Below, piece after piece: positions 8,343 to 13,294 of a DNA stretch of 13,294 bases. Each line of letters begins with the position of its first letter. The first letter of the stretch is position 1. Location of the stretch: NCBI GenBank assembly GCA_947178655.1, contig CAMWZB010000009.1, positions 1-13,294 of the forward strand. The letters are read 5' to 3'. The position numbers and the translations under genes were made by a program. The notes beneath the pieces are model-generated. The model made no database searches, had not been told where the DNA came from, and saw only the letters and a list, made by a program, of their open reading frames with translations. The stretch is from an uncultured Porphyromonadaceae bacterium (lineage in GTDB: Bacteria; Bacteroidota; Bacteroidia; Bacteroidales; Muribaculaceae).

Positions 8343-9362
8343 TTATTTATCAGGATGGGAATATACGGCCGACATACCGGGACGCAGACCGGGTACTTCC
8401 TCGGTAGGACGAGCCTTGATCTGGAATGTGCGGCTGTCATAGCTGCCGGTCGACTTGGTGGAGCGCCAGGTGGCGTAGCTGCCCATATCGCGGACATAGT
8501 ATACCTCCACTTTGATTTCCTTCTTGCCAAGAGCCGGTATCATGACGGTGATTTCCTTGCCGATGGGAAGGTCCTCGAGAAGTTCTTCGCGCACATTGAA
8601 TGTCACATAGCGGTTGCCGGTGCGGAGAAGGCTCATGATAGGTGCTCCGAGAGCCACCAGTTCGCCCTCTTCGGGATATATCTGGTCTATGGTACCGTCA
8701 AAAGGAGCCGTCAGATAGCTGTCGGCAAGTATCGACTCCACCTGCTCGACACTGCTGGAAGCGGCGCTGACCATGGCGGCGGCAGCCTGCTTGTCCTCTG
8801 ACTGTGCGCCCTGACGTGCCAGCGACAGCTGGCTCTCGGCGGCTCCGCGCGCGGCCACTGCGGCGTCGTAGGCGGCCTTGGCCTCGTCGCGCTTCTGCTC
8901 CGATATCACACCCTCGCCGTAGAGACGCTCCATGCGGTCATAGGTTTTTTTGGTGATGGTCTCGGCTGCCTCGGCCTGACGGAGCAGATCGGCAGCGGCA
9001 TTGATGATCTGTATGCGCGTTCCGGCGTCAACCTTGCGGTTCTGCGAGGCTGCCACTTCCTTCATGGCCTCGGCCTGGCCTAACTGAGCCTCGACAAACG
9101 AAGAGTGTATGTGCACCAGAGTATCGCCGGCATGCACCGTATCGCCCTCCTGCACATAGAAGTCGGCCACGCGGCCGGCCAGCTTGCCGGATATGCGCAC
9201 GGTCTTGCCCTCGACCTGACCCTCGATGTAACTGTCGGGACGGTTCATGAATATAAAGCCGATGACGCCGATGACGGCTACGGCAGCCACTATGATGGCC
9301 ATGGTGGTAAGCAGGGTGCGGTTGGCCCGCTTCTCCTGATTGTTGTCCATAGGTGTCGACAT
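8343..9362 (-). CDS. HlyD-family periplasmic adaptor (membrane fusion protein)
   Basis: A 339-residue adaptor linking an inner-membrane transporter to a TolC channel. A polar 15-residue N-tail is followed by one membrane helix at about 18-39. The first half of the biotinyl/lipoyl-like barrel-sandwich is at about 45-86 (RISGKLAGRVADFYVQEGDTV), an Ala/Gln/Glu-rich coiled-coil hairpin at about 88-212, and the second lipoyl half at 215-246 (LTAPFDGTIDQIYPEEGELV). The beta-barrel/membrane-proximal part runs to the end (RTFQIKARPTEEVPGLRPGMSA). Layout and C-terminus resemble YbhG/YhiI-type adaptors of ABC-2 exporters rather than RND adaptors. The ATG at 9362 lies 36 bases after the tolC-like gene, and the stop is 20 bases before the first permease. 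No lipobox is present, so it is anchored by the helix. Confidence 0.92.
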   Translation of the reverse strand: MSTPMDNNQEKRANRTLLTTMAIIVAAVAVIGVIGFIFMNRPDSYIEGQVEGKTVRISGKLAGRVADFYVQEGDTVHAGDTLVHIHSSFVEAQLGQAEAMKEVAASQNRKVDAGTRIQIINAAADLLRQAEAAETITKKTYDRMERLYGEGVISEQKRDEAKAAYDAAVAARGAAESQLSLARQGAQSEDKQAAAAMVSAASSSVEQVESILADSYLTAPFDGTIDQIYPEEGELVALGAPIMSLLRTGNRYVTFNVREELLEDLPIGKEITVMIPALGKKEIKVEVYYVRDMGSYATWRSTKSTGSYDSRTFQIKARPTEEVPGLRPGMSAVYSHPDK

Positions 9363-9398
9363 TGTAGTGTTTATCGTTGAGTGTTGGATATTTATATG

Positions 9399-10913
9399 TT
9401 ATTCTGTATAAAGCGTGCCAAGGGCTTTGCTCAGATAAGTCTGGCAGAGCTGCACGTCGATAAGGGCGTCAATCTGCTCGGAGTGTGCCTTCAGCCATGC
9501 TGTCTGGGCTGCCATCACGTTGTCGGTCGTAGCCACACCCTCGCGGAAACTCAAGGTGGCTGTGCGCAGATTCTCGTCTGCCTTGTCCAGATTTGTCATG
9601 GTCATCCGGTAGGTCTTGTAAGCCTCCTGTGTCTTGAACGAAGCCTGGCTCACCTGGAGGCTCACCAGTTCGCGCGCATCCTCAAGGCGCAGACGACCTA
9701 TCACCTCGTCGCATTTGGCCGCACGGTACTTGTTGTAGTTGCCGCCCCAGTGCCACAGCGGTATGCTCACCACGGCGCCGACGCTGAATCCACCATTGAA
9801 CTTCTTCTTGAATCCATCGTACATATTGGGGTTCGAGAACTCGTACGCACCCATCACTGCCACCTTCGGAAGCATGTCAGACATCGCTACCCTACCCTGC
9901 TGCCTGGCAGCCTCGACGCCCTGCTCGAGTGCGCGGAGGTCGGGACGGCTCTCATAGACCTGCTCCATGTCGTAACCTCCTTCCGGCACAAGGCCTTCTG
10001 CAGGAAGAGGCACCGTCTGACCCTCGTCGGCAAGCGTGAACTGCGAGTCAACCGGAAGTCCGCACACCTGCGCCAGCGCCATACGGCTGAGCACGAGTCC
10101 GTTCTGCACTTTCACAAGATCCACCTGTGCGGCATTGAGTTTCACGTCCACACTCAGCGCGTCGCTGCGTGTGGCCACTCCCTCACGAACCATCAGGTGC
10201 ACGTTGTTGGCAAGCGAGTCCAGCAGATTCACATAGCTCACCGCAAGTTCTTCCTTGGCCTTGAGCGACACCACCTGCCAGTAGGCGGCATCAACTGCAT
10301 ATATCACATTTTCGGCCTCGGCCACGTGCATCTCGCGCGCAGCTCGCTCGGCGGCCTTGGTGAGCTTGTTCATGGCCACTATCTTACCGCCCATATAGAC
10401 GGGCTGTGTCAGTGTGACAGCACCGAAGAACACGTTGTGTATGTCATAAGTCATCGCATCCTTCGGGAGATAAGCCACTTCCGACGGTATATACTCGCCG
10501 GTGGCCGGATTCTTAATCGGAGCGCCGGTCACAGGGTCGGTCACCAGATTGAACTGGTACGACTGAGTCTTCAGGTCGAACGATTTCACCGGAAGATACT
10601 GGTCCGAATCGAATATCGAGATATTTTTCTGATTATAGAGATAGCCTCCGTTGAAGTCTATGCCGGGCAGATAGGCGGCGAACGCCTCCTTGTTCTGATA
10701 CTCGGCTTTCCGGATACGTTCACGGGCCATCATCATCTGCTTGTTATTATCAAGAGCAAGACGGCGGAACTCCTCAAGAGTGACCGTTCCCGACACCTGT
10801 GCGGCCGAGCCGTCCTCTCCTGTGGCGCCAAGAGCGGGGAATGCGGCATACGACCCGACTATCAGAGTCAGAAAGCCCATTCGCAATGAAGTACAATATT
10901 TTTTGAGCCTCAT
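9399..10913 (-). CDS. TolC-family outer-membrane efflux channel
   Basis: A 504-residue outer-membrane protein with a signal peptide of about 30 residues (MRLKKYC start, FPALGA end). Two OEP repeats are visible. The first, from about 45, includes TLEEFRRLALDNNKQMMMARERIRKAE, the beta-strand segment LTQPVYMGGKI and the coiled-coil helices with VREGVATRSDALSVDVKLNAA. The second has VYESRPDLRALEQGVEAARQQGRVAMSDMLPKVAVMG, IPLWHWGGNYNKY and FREGVATTDNVMAAQTAWL. Repeated EGVAT(R/T)xD motifs are the family hallmark. Length is normal for TolC homologues. It is the first gene of the probable seven-gene operon and should form the outer-membrane exit duct for the adaptor and permeases that follow. Leader DNA of about 130 bases with paired repeats precedes it. 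Confidence 0.93.
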   Translation of the reverse strand: MRLKKYCTSLRMGFLTLIVGSYAAFPALGATGEDGSAAQVSGTVTLEEFRRLALDNNKQMMMARERIRKAEYQNKEAFAAYLPGIDFNGGYLYNQKNISIFDSDQYLPVKSFDLKTQSYQFNLVTDPVTGAPIKNPATGEYIPSEVAYLPKDAMTYDIHNVFFGAVTLTQPVYMGGKIVAMNKLTKAAERAAREMHVAEAENVIYAVDAAYWQVVSLKAKEELAVSYVNLLDSLANNVHLMVREGVATRSDALSVDVKLNAAQVDLVKVQNGLVLSRMALAQVCGLPVDSQFTLADEGQTVPLPAEGLVPEGGYDMEQVYESRPDLRALEQGVEAARQQGRVAMSDMLPKVAVMGAYEFSNPNMYDGFKKKFNGGFSVGAVVSIPLWHWGGNYNKYRAAKCDEVIGRLRLEDARELVSLQVSQASFKTQEAYKTYRMTMTNLDKADENLRTATLSFREGVATTDNVMAAQTAWLKAHSEQIDALIDVQLCQTYLSKALGTLYTE

Positions 10914-10931
10914 AAGGATATAGTTGAAACG

Positions 10932-10980
10932 TTGACAAGTTCTTTGTTATGGCTGAATGCCTGAATTTACAACTTCTTTG
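10932..10980. repeat. Pair of 15-bp direct repeats in the tolC leader
   Basis: Plus-strand TTGACAAGTTCTTTG (10932-10946) and TTTACAACTTCTTTG (10966-10980) match at 13 of 15 positions and are 34 bases apart, start to start. They lie between the promoter box and the tolC-like gene. Two spaced copies of one motif ahead of an efflux operon would fit binding sites for a regulator, but this is inference; no regulator gene is present in the window. Confidence 0.4.
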
Positions 10981-11019
10981 ACCGCTATTTGGTTCAATAT
11001 AAGGAGTTTTTATCGGTCA
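10979..11019. repeat. Inverted repeat in the tolC leader
   Basis: TGACCG (10979-10984) and CGGTCA (11014-11019) are perfect 6-base inverted repeats separated by 29 bases, within the presumed leader. The stem is short and the loop long, so a stable RNA hairpin is doubtful; it might be a protein-binding site or chance. The rest of the 268-base gap from 10914 to 11181 holds the promoter box, the direct repeats and two GCCG plus T-run motifs, and no supported gene. Confidence 0.2.
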
Positions 11020-11045
11020 CAGACAACTCGCCTCAGCGTTGAATC

Positions 11046-11056
11046 GTGCAAAATTA
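11046..11056 (-). promoter_or_regulatory. Bacteroidetes-type -7 box for the tolC operon
   Basis: On the minus strand this reads TAATTTTGCAC, fitting TAnnTTTG and sharing the trailing CAC with the other two boxes in the window. The inferred start near 11040 would give a leader of about 125-130 bases before the tolC-like ATG at 10913. No clear TTG sits at the -33 position. Confidence 0.5.
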
Positions 11057-11181
11057 GCCAAAAATACCATCGCTCGTTCCACATCTCTGAAATATCGGCT
11101 ACTTATTGTGTGCAATCGGCCGTTTTTTAGAGCGCAATCAGCAGAATATTGTGGTCCGGATGGCGCCGTTTTTTTCATGAC

Positions 11182-11715
11182 TCAGTCATCGCTCTCTCTG
11201 TAGATAAGATTTGCCGGCAGACACGACGTGTCGCACATCCCACGCCGGCCTATAGACAGTGCTATACCACGGCCGGTCAGCTGACGGGCAAGCTCCGGCT
11301 TTCCCGTGAATCCGTGCACTATCCACAGCTGTGACGGCCCGAGCGACTTGTGAAGGTCCATCAGATGCCCGTAGCGCCCTACACAGTGTATCACCAACGG
11401 CTTACGCAGACTCTCCGACAGCTCTACATGCGGCAGGAAAATCTCGTCCTGATATTCGGCGCTCCCGCCGCGACGGCGGTCGAATCCAGCCTCACCTACG
11501 GCCACAACACGCGGATCGGCGCACATACGGGCCAGTCGGTCGAGCGTGTCTTGCCCGACCGCCTCGACGGTGCTCCACGGATGTATGCCGACACTGTACC
11601 ACGCATCGCCATATGCCGTGTCTATATCCGTGTCAGGCTCGATAGAAGTGATGATGCGGCTACCGCGCCGGGTGTGGGCGTGGATGTCGTCGAAACAGTC
11701 AAGAGGACGGGTCAT
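11182..11715 (-). CDS. Short TatD-family metal-dependent hydrolase, C-terminally truncated
   Basis: A 177-residue TatD-like protein; by family knowledge TatD enzymes are metal-dependent DNases or hydrolases with a TIM-barrel fold. Visible metal ligands: H12 and H14 (DIHAHT), E75 (VGEAGFD), H110 (LVIHCV), H134 ([13 protein letters not shown]) and the expected Asp in RESDD (D176, matching the E-T-D motif). YSVGIHPW at 40-47 is typical of the short Bacteroidales form of roughly 210-220 residues. Here the protein stops one residue after D176, so the final 30-40 residues that usually follow are absent. DNA after the stop does not resume a recognisable TatD sequence in any frame, so this looks like a real loss, not a simple frameshift. 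The ATG overlaps the yidD stop by 4 bases. It may be functional or decaying. Confidence 0.8.
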   Translation of the reverse strand: MTRPLDCFDDIHAHTRRGSRIITSIEPDTDIDTAYGDAWYSVGIHPWSTVEAVGQDTLDRLARMCADPRVVAVGEAGFDRRRGGSAEYQDEIFLPHVELSESLRKPLVIHCVGRYGHLMDLHKSLGPSQLWIVHGFTGKPELARQLTGRGIALSIGRRGMCDTSCLPANLIYRESDD

Positions 11716-11945
11716 GGTACCGGATCATAGCCGCTTCCGCCCCACGGATGGCACCGGAGTATGCGCTTCACCGCAAGCGCTGTGCCACGAAGCGGGCCAT
11801 GCTTGCGTATCGCTTCAAGAGCGTAAGTGCTGCACGTGGGGGTGAACCTGCACGATGGCGGCGTCAGCGGCGATATGCAGGCTTTATAAAATAGTATGGG
11901 AAGAGTAAGGATAAATACAAGTACCTTCCGGAAGAATCCTTTCAT
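11712..11945 (-). CDS. yidD: Membrane protein insertion efficiency factor YidD
   Basis: A 77-residue small protein with the full YidD family signature: an amphipathic/hydrophobic N-terminal segment (about 5-25, [20 protein letters not shown]), the Cys motif [11 protein letters not shown] at 32-42, and the terminal block [14 protein letters not shown] at 64-77. By family knowledge YidD sits at the inner face of the membrane and helps YidC/Sec insert proteins. It starts in an ATGA overlap with the rnpA stop, and its own stop overlaps the tatD-like start. The rnpA-yidD pairing is conserved widely in bacteria. Here yidC, rpmH and dnaA do not accompany it. Confidence 0.95.
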   Translation of the reverse strand: MKGFFRKVLVFILTLPILFYKACISPLTPPSCRFTPTCSTYALEAIRKHGPLRGTALAVKRILRCHPWGGSGYDPVP

Positions 11946-12343
11946 GATCCGGCTGACTCTGTATAGTGAGCCGACAGAGCCGACAACAGGCGGTGCACGG
12001 ATTTCTCAACAGAATGGTACGATTTGATGCGGTCGGCCACATAGACCAGCGCCAGATCCACCCGAACCCCTTCCGGAAGCTCGTATTCCTGATGGATCAG
12101 CCGGTATGCCTCTCGGATGCGACGACGCATCAGCACTCGGTCCACGGCATGGCGCAGACGCTTCTTCGGTACGGAGATAAGAAAAGCCACCGGAGCATCC
12201 GACTTTCGACGGCTGTCACGCATGGCCACTGCGCGAAGCGGATATACAAGATGCGTAAAATCAGCTCCGCCCGGTCCGAAAAGAATATCTATGGCACGGG
12301 GGGAGCATAATTTCTCTTTCTTGTACAGTCTGAGCTTCTTCAC
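11942..12343 (-). CDS. rnpA: Ribonuclease P protein component
   Basis: A 133-residue basic protein, the protein subunit that assists RNase P RNA in removing tRNA 5' leaders. Residues 53-82 carry the core: [29 protein letters not shown] aligns with the family RNR region. At the position where many RnpA proteins have Asn (K/R-R-N-R-x-K-R) this protein has Val (DRVLMRRR), a deviation worth noting. The start codon is GTG, lying in a GTGA overlap with the hemD stop; the reading frame begins [14 protein letters not shown], a good RnpA start. The N-terminal 15-30 residues form the usual Lys/Arg-rich strand and loop. The gene is followed by yidD in a 4-base overlap. Confidence 0.94.
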   Translation of the reverse strand: MKKLRLYKKEKLCSPRAIDILFGPGGADFTHLVYPLRAVAMRDSRRKSDAPVAFLISVPKKRLRHAVDRVLMRRRIREAYRLIHQEYELPEGVRVDLALVYVADRIKSYHSVEKSVHRLLSALSAHYTESAGS

Positions 12344-13083
12344 TGATTCTTGCTCAGATAGAGGTCGATGGCTGCAGGCATCGACGGTGCCTCCGGCGAC
12401 GGTGCCTCGATGTCAAGACGAAAGCCGGCATCGGTAATCGACTTGGCCGTTGCCGCACCTAAAGCGGCGATGGCGATATCGTTCTGCTTGAAATCAGGGA
12501 AATTCTTGAGCAGCGACTCTATTCCCTGCGGACTGAAGAACACCAGCATATCGTAGTCGAATGCCTCGTCGGGCGTGAAGTCGTTGCTGACGGTGCGGTA
12601 CATCGCTGCCGATGTCACATCTATCTTATTGCCGGCAAGCAGTGCGGCCTCGCTGCCATTGTTGACATCGCTCACTGCCAGCAGATACTTGTCTGTCTTG
12701 TGCTTCTGCATCTGAGGTATCAGATCGGCGAGTTTGCCGGTCTTGGATGCGAATATCTTGCGCTTGCGGTAGACTATGTACTTCTGGAGATAATTGGCTA
12801 TCATCTCACTGGAGCAGAAGTACTTCAGCGTTACGGGAATAGTGATGCGCATCTCCTCGCACAAGCGGAAGAAGTGGTCTACAGCGGTCTTGGCCGTGAA
12901 TACTATAGCTGAAAAATCGGCTATATTGACTTTCTGCTGGCGAAAATCCTTTGCCGACAGACCCTCAATCTTTATAAAAGGGCGAAAAACTACTTCAACT
13001 CCATACTTCTCTGCAAGATCATAATAGGGCGATTTGTCAGAGGTCGGCTTAGGCTGCGAAACTAATATCTTCTTTATCTTCAC
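12340..13083 (-). CDS. hemD: Uroporphyrinogen-III synthase (HemD family)
   Basis: A 247-residue HemD-family protein that would cyclise hydroxymethylbilane with inversion of ring D to uroporphyrinogen III, the branch point to haem, sirohaem and cobalamin. The family is poorly conserved; here the typical two-domain pattern is visible: ILVSQPKP near the start, FSAIVFTAKTAVDHFF at 58-73, then DYDMLVFFSPQGIESLL and IAIAALGAATAKSITDAGF in the last third. The only sensible start is GTG at 13083, because no ATG lies between it and the upstream in-frame stop; a purine-rich AAGAAGA precedes it. It begins the four-gene operon. Lys-rich, AT-richer codon use than its neighbours is noticeable. The assignment rests partly on its position before rnpA, a known Bacteroidetes arrangement. 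Confidence 0.85.
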   Translation of the reverse strand: MKIKKILVSQPKPTSDKSPYYDLAEKYGVEVVFRPFIKIEGLSAKDFRQQKVNIADFSAIVFTAKTAVDHFFRLCEEMRITIPVTLKYFCSSEMIANYLQKYIVYRKRKIFASKTGKLADLIPQMQKHKTDKYLLAVSDVNNGSEAALLAGNKIDVTSAAMYRTVSNDFTPDEAFDYDMLVFFSPQGIESLLKNFPDFKQNDIAIAALGAATAKSITDAGFRLDIEAPSPEAPSMPAAIDLYLSKNQ

Positions 13084-13174
13084 TCTTCTTGAATAATTGT
13101 CTGTTGGTTATGCTGACAAGTCACGCAAATACGTGCTCAACACATATACTGCGCAACCGGGTATTATTTCGAGA

Positions 13175-13185
13175 GTGCAAAGGTA
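13175..13185 (-). promoter_or_regulatory. Bacteroidetes-type -7 box for the hemD-rnpA-yidD-tatD operon
   Basis: On the minus strand this reads TACCTTTGCAC, a perfect TAnnTTTG element preceded by a T-rich stretch (TTTATTTTATTTTG). TTG triplets lie 15 and 23 bases upstream, neither at the best distance for a -33 box. The predicted start near 13170 gives a leader of about 85-90 bases before the GTG of hemD. Confidence 0.65.
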
Positions 13186-13243
13186 CAAAATAAAATAAAG
13201 CAACGAGCCAATTCCTGTGTAAAAAATTCGTAAACCTTTTATT

Positions 13244-13294
13244 ATGAATAGCAACCTTGAAATGCTCGCTATTGATAATGAGATAATTAATAAT
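13244..13294 (+). CDS. Possible 5' end of a divergent gene, cut by the window edge
   Basis: An ATG at 13244 opens 17 plus-strand codons (MNSNLEMLAIDNEIINN) that run off the window without a stop. It is the only candidate plus-strand gene start, would be divergent from hemD, and sits in AT-rich DNA typical of Bacteroidales intergenic regions. I do not recognise the peptide, see no clear plus-strand promoter box or ribosome site, and 17 codons could stay open by chance. Confidence 0.25.
   Translation, partial: MNSNLEMLAIDNEIINN

Noticed and set aside
9381..10889. A 502-codon plus-strand open frame lying opposite almost the whole tolC-like gene
   Set aside because: The translation is His/Leu-rich without any recognisable domain or start signal, and it mirrors a clear TolC gene; GC-rich codon use that avoids certain codons explains the long antisense frame.
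13247..13273. Inverted repeat AATAGC / GCTATT near the right edge
   Set aside because: Six AT-rich bases on each side are easily found by chance and lie inside a doubtful open frame.
1..13294. tRNA, rRNA, CRISPR, insertion-sequence or phage signatures
   Set aside because: No cloverleaf, rRNA core, regular repeat-spacer array, transposase or terminal inverted repeats could be recognised by eye on either strand.

Overview
The window looks like chromosomal DNA from a fairly GC-rich member of the Bacteroidales; Muribaculaceae-like is my guess, not something the sequence proves. The reasons are three promoter boxes that fit the Bacteroidetes TAnnTTTG -7 element, little use of Shine-Dalgarno sites, a hemD-rnpA-yidD-tatD cluster without rpmH or dnaA beside it, and protein families typical of gut Bacteroidales (C69 dipeptidase, short TatD, TolC/HlyD/ABC-2 permease sets). 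All twelve confident genes lie on the minus strand, so transcription runs from the right end to the left end.

Right part (13083 to 11182): a compact operon of uroporphyrinogen-III synthase (hemD, GTG start), RNase P protein (rnpA, GTG start), the membrane-insertion factor yidD and a short TatD-type hydrolase. Each junction is a 4-base stop/start overlap. The TatD protein stops one residue after its presumed metal-binding Asp and lacks the usual C-terminal helices. A TAnnTTTGCAC promoter box lies about 90 bases upstream of hemD. At the extreme right edge a plus-strand open frame of 17 codons may be the start of a divergent gene.

Middle and left (10913 to 1854): a probable seven-gene operon of about 9 kb: TolC-like outer-membrane channel, HlyD-like periplasmic adaptor, two ABC-2 permeases, an MVF/MATE-type polysaccharide flippase, a family 4 glycosyltransferase and a CorC/HlyC-type CBS-domain membrane protein. 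The junctions are 36 and 20 bases, 2 bases, a 14-base overlap, a 4-base overlap and 53 bases, and I see no promoter box in the gaps. The first four products would form an envelope-spanning export machine, but no ATP-binding subunit is encoded with them. The flippase and glycosyltransferase point to a lipid-linked or surface glycan. Joining the two modules by overlapping genes is the most interesting feature of the window.

Far left (1709 to 66): a secreted C69-family dipeptidase with its own TAnnTTTGCAC promoter box and a probable intrinsic terminator whose loop contains the stop codon.

No tRNA, rRNA, CRISPR array, insertion sequence or phage gene was seen. I found no convincing wholly new system; the best candidates for a second look are the ATPase-less exporter fused to glycan genes, the paired repeats ahead of tolC, and the truncated TatD.
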